A program made the translations under genes and the position numbers. Shown here piece by piece: positions 15,528 to 26,800 of a stretch of DNA of 64,000 bases (its first letter is position 1; each line of letters begins with the position of its first letter). The notes beneath the pieces were generated by a model, which saw only the letters and a program-made list of their open reading frames with translations, did no database searches and was not told the DNA's origin. The DNA is taken from positions 310,001 through 374,000 of the forward strand of contig CAVPWR010000008.1 in NCBI GenBank assembly GCA_963709555.1, written 5' to 3'. This DNA comes from Sulfurisoma sp963709555. Lineage in GTDB: Bacteria; Pseudomonadota; Gammaproteobacteria; Burkholderiales; Rhodocyclaceae.

Positions 15528-16741
15528 CGCTGGCTGTCTCAAGGGTCGGCGCCGGCGCCACGCCGGGTGGCGCCGGCATCCTCGGCGTACGCGTCTGGCC
15601 AGCGCAGGATTACACCCGCGTCACCCTCGAGCACGATCAGCCGATCCGCTTTTCGCACCTGCTGGTCAAGGATCCCGCGCGCCTCGTCGTCGATCTCGAG
15701 GGCGTCGAGTTCAACACCGTGCTGCAGAGTCTGCCGGGCAAGATCGCCGAAACCGATCCCTACATCAAACTGATTCGCGCCGGCCGCAACAAGCCGGGCG
15801 TGGTGCGGTTGGTGATCGAACTCAAGGCCGAGATCAAGCCGCAGGTGTTTACCCTCAAGCCGATCGGCGAATACGGCCACCGGCTGGTGCTCGATCTTTA
15901 CCCGATGCAGGAAATCGACCCGTTGATGGCGCTGCTGGAGAAGAGCGAGATCAAGGACGAGCCCGGCAAAGGCAAGCCGGCCCAGCAGGACCCCGGCAAG
16001 CCTGCGGACAAGCCCTTGGTGACGCGCATGGTCACCATCGTGCTCGACCCCGGCCACGGCGGCGAGGATCCGGGCGCCATCGGCCGCGGCGGCAGCTATG
16101 AAAAGAACGTGACCCTGTCCATCGCACGCCGCCTCAAGGAAAAGATCGACGCCCAGCCCAACATGCGCTCGGCACTGACGCGCGACGGCGACTTCTTCAT
16201 CCCCTTGCATCAGCGGGTGGCCAAGGCGAGGCGGGTGCAGGCCGACCTCTTCGTCTCGGTCCATGCCGACGCCTTCATCAAGCCGACGGCGCGCGGCTCC
16301 TCGGTGTTCGTGCTGTCGGAAAACGGCGCTTCGAGTTCGGCCGCGCGCTGGCTGGCCAACAAGGAGAATTCGGCCGACCTCATCGGCGGCGTGAATTTCG
16401 GCGTCAAGGATCCGCACCTCGCGCGCACGCTCCTCGACCTGTCGCAGACGGCGACGATCAACGACAGCATGAAGCTGGGCAAGGCCGTGCTCGGTGAACT
16501 CGGCGGCATCAACGCCCTGCACAAGCCGCACGTCGAGCAGGCCGGCTTCGCCGTGCTCAAGGCGCCGGACATTCCGTCGATCCTCGTCGAGACCGCCTTC
16601 ATCTCCAATCCGGAGGAAGAAAAGCGCCTCAACGACGAGGATTACCAGGACAAGATGGCCGAGGCCATCCTGCGCGGCATCAAGGCCTATTTCGCCAAAA
16701 ATCCGCCGCTGGCGAAGTCAAGATTGGCCAGGCTCGACTGA
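15437..16741 (+). CDS. amiC: N-acetylmuramoyl-L-alanine amidase, Tat-exported
   Basis: 434 residues from the ATG at 15437. A twin-arginine signal (LPRRAVLKF, then a hydrophobic segment) lies near residues 17-40, matching E. coli AmiC, which uses Tat. An AMIN domain (about 50-155) is followed by a Pro/Lys linker and the Amidase_3 catalytic domain (about 200-425). Zinc and catalytic residues sit in LDPGHGGEDPG, SVHADAF and LVETAFISNPEEE. The enzyme cleaves septal peptidoglycan for daughter-cell separation. Its start lies inside the tsaE frame. Confidence 0.93.
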   Translation: MSRAPEKFADEFSAISLPRRAVLKFAAASLTLAVSRVGAGATPGGAGILGVRVWPAQDYTRVTLEHDQPIRFSHLLVKDPARLVVDLEGVEFNTVLQSLPGKIAETDPYIKLIRAGRNKPGVVRLVIELKAEIKPQVFTLKPIGEYGHRLVLDLYPMQEIDPLMALLEKSEIKDEPGKGKPAQQDPGKPADKPLVTRMVTIVLDPGHGGEDPGAIGRGGSYEKNVTLSIARRLKEKIDAQPNMRSALTRDGDFFIPLHQRVAKARRVQADLFVSVHADAFIKPTARGSSVFVLSENGASSSAARWLANKENSADLIGGVNFGVKDPHLARTLLDLSQTATINDSMKLGKAVLGELGGINALHKPHVEQAGFAVLKAPDIPSILVETAFISNPEEEKRLNDEDYQDKMAEAILRGIKAYFAKNPPLAKSRLARLD

Positions 16742-16747
16742 TATAAT
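16739..16747 (+). promoter_or_regulatory. Extended -10 promoter before ribF
   Basis: TGATATAAT is a perfect extended -10 (TGn-TATAAT) at the amiC stop codon, 33 nt before the ribF start. No matching -35 is seen, which extended -10 promoters do not require. It would drive ribF-ileS-lspA-fkpB-ispH. Confidence 0.6.
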
Positions 16748-16780
16748 TCGCCCCTTTTTCCGAACAGAAACAAGGCGGCA

Positions 16781-17713
16781 ATGCAGGTCTTTCGCAGGGT
16801 TCCCGAAGCAGTTGATCACGTCCAGCCCACCGTGCTGACCATCGGCAATTTCGATGGCCTGCACCTGGGCCATCGCGCCATGCTCGAGCGTCTGGCCGCG
16901 CGCGGCGCCGAACTCGGCCTGCCGACCACGGTGATGACCTTCGAGCCGCATCCGCGCGAATTGTTCGCACCGGATCAGGCGCCGGCCCGCCTCACCAGCT
17001 TGCGCGAGAAGCTGCAACTGCTCGACGGCTGCGGCGTCGACCGCGCCTACGTCTGCCATTTTTCGCGACGGATCGCTGGACTGCCGGCCGAAGAATTCAT
17101 CGAAGGCATCCTGGTCCGCGGCCTCGGCGTCAAGCATCTCATCGTCGGCGACGACTTCCGCTTCGGCAAGGGCCGCGCCGGTGACTTCGCCACGCTGCAG
17201 TCGGCTGGACAGAAGCACGGCTTCGGCGTCGAGGCCATGCACACCGTCGAGGTCATGGAAGAGCGCGTTTCCAGCTCGGCCGTGCGCGAGGCGCTGGCCG
17301 CCGGCAATCTCGAACACGCGGCGGCACTGCTCGGCCATCCCTACTGCATCGCCGGCCGCGTCGTCCATGGCGACAAGATCGGCCGCAAGATCGGCTGGCC
17401 CACCGCCAACATCCAGCTGAAGCGCAAGCGCCTGCCGCTCACCGGCGTCTTCGCCGTCACGGTTTCAGGACTCGACAAGCGCCACCTGCCGGGCGCGGCC
17501 AGCCTCGGCGTGCGGCCGACGCTGGGGCAGGGCCTGAAGCCGGTGCTCGAAGTGCATCTGTTCGACTTCAATCGCGAAATCTACGGCTCGCACATCACGG
17601 TGCACTTCCTGCACAAGATGCGCGACGAGATGAAGTTCGACTCGCTCGATGCGCTGACGGCCCAGATCGGCCGCGACGTCAAGGACATCAGAAATTATTT
17701 CGAAGGCAACTGA
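16781..17713 (+). CDS. ribF: Bifunctional riboflavin kinase / FAD synthetase
   Basis: 310 residues. The N-terminal FAD synthetase domain has TIGNFDGLHLGH (nucleotide binding), a FEPHPRELF block and the ERVSSSAVREAL motif. The C-terminal riboflavin kinase domain begins around residue 185 with GRKIGWPTANIQL. It makes FMN and then FAD from riboflavin. It precedes ileS by 17 nt; ribF-ileS-lspA-fkpB-ispH is a standard proteobacterial operon. Confidence 0.95.
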   Translation: MQVFRRVPEAVDHVQPTVLTIGNFDGLHLGHRAMLERLAARGAELGLPTTVMTFEPHPRELFAPDQAPARLTSLREKLQLLDGCGVDRAYVCHFSRRIAGLPAEEFIEGILVRGLGVKHLIVGDDFRFGKGRAGDFATLQSAGQKHGFGVEAMHTVEVMEERVSSSAVREALAAGNLEHAAALLGHPYCIAGRVVHGDKIGRKIGWPTANIQLKRKRLPLTGVFAVTVSGLDKRHLPGAASLGVRPTLGQGLKPVLEVHLFDFNREIYGSHITVHFLHKMRDEMKFDSLDALTAQIGRDVKDIRNYFEGN

Positions 17714-17730
17714 GCCTCAAGAAAAAAATC

Positions 17731-20559
17731 ATGGCCGATTACCGCAAGACCCTCAACATGCCCGACACGCCGTTCCCGATGCGCGGCGACCTCGCCAAGC
17801 GCGAGCCGGGCTGGATCGCCGAGTGGCAGGAGCAGCAGCTCTACCAACGCATCCGCGAGGCCGCCAAGGGCCGCCCGCGCTTCGTGCTGCACGACGGCCC
17901 GCCCTATGCCAACGGCGACATCCATATCGGCCACGCGGTGAACAAGATCCTCAAGGACATCATCGTCCGTTCCAAGACGCTGGCCGGCTTCGACGCGCCC
18001 TACATCCCGGGCTGGGACTGCCACGGCCTGCCCATCGAGCACCAGATCGAGAAGACCCACGGCAAGCACCTGCCCGCCGACCAGGCGCGCGCCCACTGCC
18101 GCACCTACGCCCAGGAACAGATCGAGCGGCAGAAGAAGGACTTCATCCGCCTCGGCGTGCTCGGCGACTGGGACCGGCCCTACAAGACGATGGAATTCCG
18201 CACCGAGGCGGACGAGATTCGTGCCCTCGGCGAGATGTACCGGCGCGGCTACCTGTTCAAGGGCCTGAAGCCGGTTAACTGGTGCTTCGATTGCGGCTCG
18301 GCGCTGGCCGAGGCGGAGGTCGAATATGCCGACAAGAAATCGCCAGCCATCGACGTTGCCTTTCCGCTCGATGCCGCCGAGCGCGGGCGGCTGGCCGGCG
18401 CCTTCGGTGTGAATGCTTTGCCCGAGAAGACTGTCTACGCGGTGATCTGGACCACGACGCCGTGGACCCTGCCCGGCAACCAGGCGCTCAACGTCCATCC
18501 GGAGTTCGTCTATGAACTCGTCGACACGCCGAAGGGCCTGTTGATCCTCGCCGCCGAGCTGCGTGCTTCCGCACTGGAACGCTATGGTCTCGAAGGCAAG
18601 GTGCTCGGCGCGGCGCGCGGCATCGCGCTCGACCGCATGGTCTTCCGCCATCCCTTCTACGACCGCGCCTCGACGGTCTTCCTCGGCGAGTACGTCACGC
18701 TCGATACCGGCACCGGCGTCGTGCACAGCGCGCCGGCCTACGGCGTCGAGGACTACGATTCCTGCAAGCGCGCCGGCATGAAGAATGACGAGATCCTCAC
18801 GCCGGTGCAGGGCAATGGCCGTTTCGCCGAAAGCCTGCCGTTCTTCGGCGGGCTCAACGTGTGGAAGGCGAATCCCGAAATCGTCGCCAAGCTGGCCGAA
18901 GTCGGCTGCCTCATGGCCAGCAGCGAGATCGTCCACAGCTACATGCACTGCTGGCGCCACAAGACGCCGATCATCTACCGCGCCACGACGCAATGGTTCG
19001 TTGGAATGGATCGCCAGCCGAACGAGGGCGAAACCTTGCGCACCGCGGCTTTGGCCGCCATCGAGGCCACCGAGTTCTTCCCGTCGTGGGGCAAGGCGCG
19101 GCTGCACGCGATGATCGCCAACCGCCCCGACTGGTGCGTCTCGCGCCAGCGCAACTGGGGCGTGCCGATTCCCTTCTTCCTGCACAAGGAAACGGGCGAG
19201 CCGCATCCGCGCACCCTGGAATTGATCGAGGACGTGGCCAGGCGCGTGGATGCCGGCGGCATCGAGGCCTGGTTCGCCATTGGTGAACGGGACGCGAAGG
19301 AACTGCTCGGCGACGATGCGGCGAAGTACGACAAGATGAGCGACACCCTCGATGTCTGGTTCGACTCGGGCACGACGCACTGGTCGGTGATGCGCGGCTC
19401 GCACGAAGCCGACTGCGCCTATCCCGCCGACCTCTACCTCGAAGGTTCCGACCAGCATCGCGGCTGGTTCCACTCCAGCCTGCTCACCGGCTGCGCCATC
19501 GACGGCCGCGCGCCCTACAAGGGCCTGCTGACGCACGGCTTCGTCGTCGACGGCAAGGGCATGAAGATGTCCAAGTCCAAGGGCAACGTCGTCGCGCCGC
19601 AGCAGGTGTCGGACACGCTGGGCGCCGAGATCCTGCGCCTGTGGGTCGCCGCCACCGACTACTCGGGCGAGCTGACCATCTCCAAGGAGATCCTCGACCG
19701 CGTGGTCGAGGTCTATCGCCGCCTGCGCAACACGTTCAAGTTCCTGCTCGCCAACACCGCCGATTTCGATGCCGGCGAACAGATGCTGCCGGTCGAGCAG
19801 TGGCTCGAAGTCGACCGCTACGCGCTGGCGCTGACGCACGAGCTGCAGTCCACCTGCCTCGCCGCCTACGACCGCTACGAGTTTCACAAGGTCGTGCAGG
19901 CGCTGCAGAACTTCTGCGCCGAAGACATGGGCGCCTTCTACCTCGACATCCTCAAGGACCGCCTCTACACCACGGCCGCCGATTCGCGCGCCCGCCGCTC
20001 GGCGCAGAGCGCGCTGTGGCACATCGTGCAGAGCCTCACAAAGCTGATGGCGCCGATCCTGTCCTTCACCGCCGAGGAGATCACCCGGATCAATGGCGGC
20101 GAGAGCGTGATGCTGGCACCGCAACCTGGCACCTGCACCCTGCCGACGAAAGTGCGCAGCAAAGACGTCTGGCTTGCTGGCGACACGGTGGCAGGCGATC
20201 CGCGCGGTGCGCGCCGAGGTGACGAAGAAGATCGAGGAAGTCCGCAGCGCCGGCAGGTATCGGCTCTTCGCTGCAGGCCGAGGTAGAGATTGCTGCCTCG
20301 GACGAAAACTACGACCTGCTGGCCTCGCTCGGCGACGACCTCAAGTTCGTGCTGATCTGCTCCAAGGTCACGCTCAGAAAAAGTCGGCGCTGGCGACACG
20401 GCGATCTCCGTCAGTCCGAGCGCCCACGCCAAGTGTGCCCGCTGCTGGCACTGGCGCGATGATGTCGGCCGGCACGATCACGCCGCCGAGCACCCGGAAC
20501 TGTGCGGCCGCTGTGCCTCCAACCTGTTCGGCGCTGGCGAGGCGCGCGACATTGCCTAG
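17731..20559 (+). CDS. ileS: Isoleucyl-tRNA synthetase, C-terminal region frame-disrupted
   Basis: The frame from 17731 gives 851 residues with intact class I signatures: HDGPPYANGDIHIGHA (HIGH), the editing-domain WTTTPWTLPGN, and KMSKSKGNV (KMSKS). From about 20115 IleS sequence continues in other frames: WQAIRAVRAEV from about 20183, SSLQAEVEIAASDENYDLL from about 20260, and a C-terminal zinc motif (CARCW, then CGRC) ending at a TAG at 20557-20559. At least three indels are needed (20115-20175, near 20257, and in an A5 run near 20378-20382). After them the original frame is restored. Repaired length is about 942 residues, normal for IleS. Because ileS is essential, sequence error is the likely cause. 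Confidence 0.9.
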
Positions 20560-21025
20560 CTTCGGCCGCTGGCTTCTGCTTGCCGGTGGCGTGATCGTCG
20601 CCGACTTCCTGACCAAGGCATGGGTGCTGGCTGCCTTCCAGCCGCACGAGTCCGTCACGGTGCTGCCCTTCTTCAATCTCGTGCTGGTCTTCAACGCCGG
20701 TGCCGCCTTCAGCTTCCTCGCCCAGGCCGGCGGCTGGCAGAAGTGGTTCTTCGTCGTACTGGCGCTGGCGATTTCGGCGTGGATCGTCGTCATGCTGCGG
20801 CGGCACGCGGAGGATCGCCTGCAGTCCTTCGCGCTGGCCCTCGTGCTCGGTGGCGCGCTCGGCAACGTCGTCGACCGCCTGCGCTTCGGCGCGGTGGTGG
20901 ATTTTCTCGACTTCCATGTCGCCGGCTGGCACTGGCCGGCCTTCAACGTCGCCGACTCGGCCATCACCGTCGGCGTGGCGCTGCTGGTCTGGCATTCCTT
21001 CGTTCACAAGGAGCCCGCCCCATGA
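20552..21025 (+). CDS. lspA: Lipoprotein signal peptidase (signal peptidase II)
   Basis: 157 residues with four membrane segments. Catalytic aspartates lie in GNVVDRLRFGAVVDF and FNVADSAI, and the FNAGAAFSFL motif is diagnostic. LspA removes lipoprotein signal peptides after lipidation in the inner membrane. The best start is the TTG at 20552, which overlaps the ileS stop by 8 nt and gives the normal N-terminus (LPSFGRWLLLAGGV). Longer frames from upstream read through displaced ileS sequence. The stop overlaps fkpB (ATGA). Confidence 0.92.
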   Translation: MPSFGRWLLLAGGVIVADFLTKAWVLAAFQPHESVTVLPFFNLVLVFNAGAAFSFLAQAGGWQKWFFVVLALAISAWIVVMLRRHAEDRLQSFALALVLGGALGNVVDRLRFGAVVDFLDFHVAGWHWPAFNVADSAITVGVALLVWHSFVHKEPAP

Positions 21026-21462
21026 GCACAGCGAACGACGTGGTCAAGTCCGACAGCCTCCTCACCCTGCATTACCGTCTCGCCACGGCCGACGACACCG
21101 AGCTGGTCAGCACCTTCGGCGGCAACCCGTCGACGCTGCAGCTCGGCAACGGCGAACTGGCGCCGACGCTCGAGGCCTGCCTCGACGGCCTGCCGGTCGG
21201 CGAGCACCACGTCTTCCTGCTCGAGCCGCAGCAGGCTTTCGGCCAATACAGCGCGCAACTGACCAAGCGCTTCGCCCTTGAAGAACTGCCGGCCGGCGCC
21301 GCGGTCGAATTGCACGGTGCCATCGAGTTTGCGGCGCCCGATGGCAGCAAGTACGTCGGCACGGTGCGCGAGCTCGACGCGACGTCTGCCCTTATCGATT
21401 TCAACCATCCGCTGGCCGGAAAGTCGGTCCGCTTCGAAGTCAAGGTCATAGGAGTGCTGTGA
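21022..21462 (+). CDS. fkpB: FKBP-type peptidyl-prolyl isomerase (FkpB/SlpA)
   Basis: 146 residues: a short FKBP domain interrupted by an insert-in-flap domain, as in SlyD and FkpB. Seen are LTLHYRLA, LQLGNGELAPTLEACLDG, GEHHVFLLEPQQAFGQY and the C-terminal IDFNHPLAGKSVRFEVKVIGV. It lacks the histidine-rich tail of SlyD, so it is FkpB-like, a cytosolic foldase/chaperone. It is coupled to lspA by an ATGA overlap and to ispH by TGATG. Confidence 0.92.
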   Translation: MSTANDVVKSDSLLTLHYRLATADDTELVSTFGGNPSTLQLGNGELAPTLEACLDGLPVGEHHVFLLEPQQAFGQYSAQLTKRFALEELPAGAAVELHGAIEFAAPDGSKYVGTVRELDATSALIDFNHPLAGKSVRFEVKVIGVL

Positions 21463-22383
21463 TGGATGTCCTGCTTGCCAACCCCCGCGGTTTCTGCGCC
21501 GGCGTCGAACGCGCCATCGCCATCGTCGAGCGGGCGCTGGAAAAGTTCGGCGCACCGATTTACGTTCGCCACGAGGTGGTACACAACCGCTTTGTCGTCG
21601 ATGGCTTGAAAGCCAAGGGCGCCGTATTCGTCGAGGAACTCGACGAGGTGCCCGCCGGGGCCACGGTGATCTTCAGCGCCCACGGCGTCCCCAAGGCCGT
21701 GCGCGAGGAGGCCGACAAGCGCGGCCTGCGCGTCTTCGATGCCACCTGCCCGCTGGTGACCAAGGTCCATCTCGAGGTCGAGCGCCACTGCAAGCAGGGT
21801 CGCGAGATCGTGATGATCGGCCACAAGGGCCACCCCGAGGTCGAAGGCACCATGGGGCAGGCGCCTTGCGGCATGCATCTGGTCGAGTGCGTCGGCGACG
21901 TGGCGAAGCTCACGGTGAAGAACCCGGCAGCAGCTTGCCTACGTCACCCAGACGACCTTGTCGATGGACGATGCGGCGGCGATCGTCACTGCGCTCAAGG
22001 CGCGTTTCCCCGCCATCGTTGGGCCGAAGAAGGACGACATCTGCTATGCGACACAGAACCGGCAGGATGCGGTGAAGGAACTGGCCGCGACGGGTCGATC
22101 TTGTCATCGTCGTCGGCTCGAAGAACAGTTCGAACTCCAATCGCCTGCGCGAAGTGGCGGAGAATCTCGGCGTTCCCGCACGTCTGGTCGACAGCGGCGA
22201 CGACATCGACCCGCCTGGCTTGCCGGAAAAGTCTGCGTTGGTGTGACGGCGGGCGCCTCGGCTCCCGAAGTGCTGGTCGAGGATGTGGTCGCCCGCTTGA
22301 GTGCGCTGGGGGCACAAACGGTACGGCGGCTGGATGGTGCGGCAGAGAATGTCAACTTCCCTTTACCTAGGGAGCTCTCGTAG
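21462..22383 (+). CDS. ispH: 4-hydroxy-3-methylbut-2-enyl diphosphate reductase, frame-disrupted
   Basis: The ATG at 21462 gives MDVLLANPRGFCAGVERAI, the IspH N-terminus with cluster cysteine C12, and FDATCPLV with the second cysteine. Conserved sequence then changes frame three times: near 21930 (to YVTQTTLSMDDA), near 22090 (to VDLVIVVGSKNSSNSNRL) and near 22212 (to VGVTAGASAPE). It ends normally with NFPLP and a TAG at 22381-22383. Repaired length is about 306 residues. IspH makes IPP and DMAPP at the end of the MEP pathway and is essential where no mevalonate route exists, so the indels are probably sequence errors. A GGAG site precedes the start. Confidence 0.9.
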
Positions 22384-22617
22384 TCGGCGGCGATGGAGAT
22401 CAGCGCAAGCTGACCAGGAACCGTAACTCCTTTTCCAACGATAAGACTCGCATCTACCTGGCGCGACGCACATCAAGTAGAAATCGACAATGCCCATTCG
22501 CGCTATGCTCGCTAACTCGGCAAAAAACTACTAGTGGAATCGTTGAGCGCTTACAAAATTCCTATTCGCTGATGCGAGGATGTCAGGATTGCGGACTACC
22601 TTAGAGGCGCGCCAGGC

Positions 22618-23289
22618 ATGAGTAGGGCAGACATTGAATGGGGCGATTCAGACTTGGAAATCGCCATGTCACACGAGGCGATCAGCAGTGCGTTGCTCGT
22701 TTCATTCGTGGTGCATGCCTTGCTGCTGACCCTGCCACACCCTGCACTTTGGAATCCTCCCGCTATTGCGACCCGTGCGCCAGACATACGCACCAGGTCA
22801 TTGTCGGTTCAGTTATCCGCCTCGCATCACCGGACGAGGCCTTACCGGACCGAGCAAATATTCCCAAGGCATCAACCCGTCGATCGTCCGACGCCTGGAG
22901 GCTCGGCACTTTTGGAAACATCTTCTCCGCGGAGGATCGCACCGCCACCGGATTACCAACTGGCCCGTGCTCTGGATCGACAGGTTGAGGTTATCGACGG
23001 CATTGTTAACGCCGTTACCGAACCATCCGCCGCTGATGCCACAGGCGAACTACTTCTGCGGCTGATAGTCGACAAAAAAGGTGCGGTCCAATACGTGCAA
23101 ACCTTGCATTCGACGCTATCGCGCCAACTCGAAAGTGAGATCGTGCTGCGTTTCTTTCGAGCGACTTATCGCCCGGGAGAGATCGACGGCAAGCCTGTAA
23201 ACGCGGAAATGCTGATCAGCGTGACTGTCGGCCAAATCGATTCACCAGCAAGCGTCTCCGATGACCCAAAGGCAAAGTCAAAACCTTAA
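22618..23289 (+). CDS. TonB-like protein with C-terminal TonB domain
   Basis: 223 residues. One hydrophobic segment (about 22-40: ISSALLVSFVVHALLLTLP) is followed by a Pro/Arg/Ser-rich linker. The C-terminal domain (about 135-205) has the TonB pattern: GELLLRLIVDKKGAVQYV, a helix, then FRATYRPGEIDGKPVNAEM. It could transfer proton-motive energy to an outer-membrane receptor, but no exbB, exbD or receptor is nearby. The ATG at 22666 is an alternative start. Codon use is less GC-biased than in the housekeeping genes. The 234-nt gap before it shows no clear signal. Confidence 0.65.
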   Translation: MSRADIEWGDSDLEIAMSHEAISSALLVSFVVHALLLTLPHPALWNPPAIATRAPDIRTRSLSVQLSASHHRTRPYRTEQIFPRHQPVDRPTPGGSALLETSSPRRIAPPPDYQLARALDRQVEVIDGIVNAVTEPSAADATGELLLRLIVDKKGAVQYVQTLHSTLSRQLESEIVLRFFRATYRPGEIDGKPVNAEMLISVTVGQIDSPASVSDDPKAKSKP

Positions 23290-23308
23290 GCGTGCCTCTG
23301 TTCCAAGG

Positions 23309-23800
23309 TCACCAGCACGCAGCCGGACACTTGACGCCCCGGCTGTCGACCATCATCGTGGCGCAGGCCGTATCCTCAAATCCATTGACAGTCGTGGCGG
23401 TGATTAGAAATCCCGTGGTCAGGTCAGCAGCACCGGTCGAGGTGCAGGTGGCAGGGTTCATTTGCAACCCGGTGACCTGAATCTGATACTTTCCGGACGC
23501 GGTATCCCACCGCGAATTGATATTGGCGCCATCGTAAGTTAGCCATCCGGTGGGTGGCACCGCTGGCGGCACGCCAACGGCCAGGTAAATCCCGTTGGCG
23601 GTGAAGTAACGTTCCTCATTTTGCGCCAGATCCAGCATGGCGCCCTTCGCGCCACTGCGCGCTGCCTTTCTCATGTAATCCTGATAAGAAGGCAGGCCGA
23701 TACCCATCAATATGGCGATGATTGCGACTACGATCAACAACTCGACCAGCGTGAACCCACGCCCCCGGCTCACTGTCTGGCTCATCGTAATTGTCCCCAT
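23309..23800 (-). CDS. pilE: Type IV pilin-like protein PilE
   Basis: About 163 residues. The class III signal ends in RGRG, followed by FTLVELLIVVAIIAILMGIG, with the prepilin peptidase site after Gly and the conserved Glu5. The globular part ends with a cysteine pair region (TACATMMVD and CPAACW). An ATG at 23800 is chosen because GAGAGGA lies 6 nt upstream; in-frame starts extend to 23845. It is last in the fimT-pilV-pilW-pilX-pilY1-pilE order, where PilE is a minor pilin rather than the major subunit. Confidence 0.88.
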   Translation of the reverse strand: MGTITMSQTVSRGRGFTLVELLIVVAIIAILMGIGLPSYQDYMRKAARSGAKGAMLDLAQNEERYFTANGIYLAVGVPPAVPPTGWLTYDGANINSRWDTASGKYQIQVTGLQMNPATCTSTGAADLTTGFLITATTVNGFEDTACATMMVDSRGVKCPAACW

Positions 23801-23863
23801 CATCATTCCTCTCATGTTTTGCTGCACCGCGCTACGGGGGCGCAATCATAGTCGTACGTTCGT

Positions 23864-26800
23864 TTACCTGTTGATCTGTTTCCAGGTGATGCGCCCGAAG
23901 TGACCTGACTTGTATCCCAACCCGCAGGAAATAGTGCCGCCCGTATCGAGATTGCACCGAAGGACCAGCCTCTGGCCTGCATTCGTGCCTCCGGCAAGAT
24001 TCATACCCCAGCCGGGAATGAACGTTGGGTTGGCGGTTTCGCAGGCACCCGCCGAGCACGGAGCCATTGGGTTGCCGGTGGTTGTCAACCCGCTTGCGAC
24101 CGTGCCTGCAATATTGAAGGTGATGGCATTGTCGGTGGCTCCGGTGGATGATCCTTTTCCACCCAGTTTGACCGAAATATTTCCGACACCACTCAAACCC
24201 AGCGACGCTCGCGATACCAAGACCGTGCCTGAGTCGCCAGCGACATAGATCGGCACAGGTGGCTCTCCCCCGGTCAGGGTATTGAGATTGTATTCATTGC
24301 CGGCCGCTTGTCCGGCGCAGGGGTCGTTCGTCGGGATCAATGTTGCGAATCGGGTGGAGGCGTTCTGGTTGTCGAGTAGAGGCACCGATGAAATTACCCG
24401 TTCGCCCGAACCTGCGAGAAGATCGAATACCCAGCCACGTTGCTGGACCGTCCCGGCAGCATGGGCGATGGAGCTGGGGCAGGTATCCGTGGCATTGGAA
24501 GTCGCGGCGGCAGTGGTAGTGTAGTTGGGGATACAACTCGAGTAGATTGCATAGACCGGGTTTCCACTTGCGTCGAGAGACAGCGCGGTATAGGGAACAC
24601 CGAGTGCATTGGTCGTACTTCCACTTGTATCGGCGTAAACCAACACTTTCTGCTTCTGCAGCTTGCCGCGATCCGAAACCGTCGTATAGGTGGCGTGCGC
24701 AGGGACAGGCGAGCCATTGTCCCAGATGCCATACAGGCTTTCTGTGCCGAACGGCGAGTACTTGTCGCTGATATCGATCCAGGAGCCCGTACCGAACATC
24801 ACCATGGAACCGCCGGAAAGAAGCGGGGTAACGGCAATGCCTGTGGTGACTTGCTGCCGGGTTGGCGTGGCGGCGCCATCAGAGGCGCTAAAGAGCGGCC
24901 TGGGGTCGCCCGAGACGAATTTGTACGGAGACTGGTACAGGGACGGATCACCGATGGCTGACACTAGATTTGTCGTGTGTGTTTCCGCCTGATTGGTGAT
25001 TGTCTTTTGCGTAGCTGTGAATCCGGAGCTGATATAACGAGCAACCAGGAGTTCATTGCCCGCGACCGACAGGATCGTGCCAGTTCCACCACCACTGTCC
25101 TTGATGGTTTCGCCGGCACCGAAGCCCGTCGGGTCATCGACAGTGATGCGGGTTACCGCGGAATCGATCTTCCAGATATTCCCTTTGCGGTCGCCGGCAT
25201 AGATTTCGTCGATAGCCCCGTTGAAATCGACATCCTGGCTGGCAACCGTACTGAGGCCATTGGGTGGGTTGAGCGGCAGAGTCGGCGATGCGCCTTCGTC
25301 CGGTGATTTGAGCGGGATCTTGAAGTAATTCGTCCCCAGCGTCCAATATTGGCCGGCGCCCGGACCATCGACATAGAGAATGTACAGATAGGCGCGTCCG
25401 GTACTGCTCGAACTGTTGTCCGCAGTTGTGTTGTTGAAGCCGTTGCCGAAAATCACTGCCCACTTGCCATTATTGAGCTGCTTGACGATGGGCTTGCTGA
25501 AGGTATACCCAAGTCGGCATCATCCTTGTCGGTGAATTCCCACAGCACATTGGAGGCAGAAAAGGCGGTCGCCGGGTTGGTGACATCCAGTGCGAAAACG
25601 CCTTGCCCACCGGCATTCAAGCTGCCGACCAGAACAGATTTCCAGTCCGTGGAGGCGGCGCAGGTTCCGAAGCAGGCATCTGCCACCAGCGGCGGCGCAT
25701 CGACAAAATACTTGTGATCGTAGCCGGGTGCCATGAGCTTGCTGAGATTGCCGAATACTGCGGAAGGCACATAGGCAAAGGTTTCCCTGCCGCTGGTGCC
25801 TGTCGCTTCAGGCATGCCCGTCGTCGTGTTGATGGTATAGGTGGCATCAAGCGCGTGCAGCATGCCATCATTGCCACCGAAATAGAGCCTGGGTGCGCGG
25901 TTCGCATAATTTGCGGCAAAGGTTTTATACGTTGCCTTGGCGTAGGCGGGGCCTATGCCACTCGGTTCCGCCACGAAGAACGGGCTTGAATTCAGCACGT
26001 CGCCCAAAATCGACAGACGCGAGCGCCAGCCATGATTCGCGGCGGGATTGACAGTGTTCGTTCCCGGCAGGAACGCTTCCTTGGATTGGTCGCCGCGCAG
26101 GTAGGCGATACGGTCCGTACCCAGGCTGTCATCGGTGCCGAACTCGTCGGCATCGAGGATGCTCTGCTGACCTGCAGAGAGACTTCCGAAATTGGCCGTG
26201 GTAAAGGCAACCCCCACGCGCGGGCTAGCCGATGTGTCCGCCGTTGCGCTTGCCGTGTAGCCATCGTTGAAGGTATAGATGGTGCGGCTGCCATGCGCCG
26301 GCAGCATGTTCTTGGCACTCCAGGCAGCACTGCTCGACACCACGCCAGTCTGCGAGATCGGCAAGGCTTCGACATCGCCCTGCCAACGGTCGCTGTTGTA
26401 CTTGGCGCGGTAGATGTATGCGCCCGTTCCGGTATCCAGAGAGCCGGACGACTGGGCCAGGGCCGCTTCCGAACCGATTTCGCTGGAGATCTGGGCGATG
26501 GCGCTCTTGACAGAGTTGATCATGGCCAGAGGATCGCCTGCCCGCAGAAGATTCGGCGGCCAGGTCACCGCGCCTCCGGCGGCGTTGTATCCGGGGGGCG
26601 ACCTGGATGCGCACGCGCCACCCGGTAGTGTTAGCAGGTTCTTCGTCGTGTCATACCAGGGGTTGAACGGCTTGCTCGGTGTCACCGAGGTATCAAGAGC
26701 GGTCGACGGTCGCCAGGTGCCGCTATTGTCATAGGCAGCCGGGTCGCCATATTTTGCCGCCAGCCAGAATTGCGACTGGTAACCACAATCCTTGTATTCA

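Noticed and set aside
17695..20124. 809-codon open frame on the minus strand opposite ileS
   Set aside because: It mirrors the codon structure of ileS, has low-complexity composition and no family motifs; high-GC coding DNA often leaves such antisense frames open.
22384..22617. Promoter or RNA in the gap between ispH and the TonB-like gene
   Set aside because: No hairpin, -10/-35 pair or tRNA pattern could be supported.
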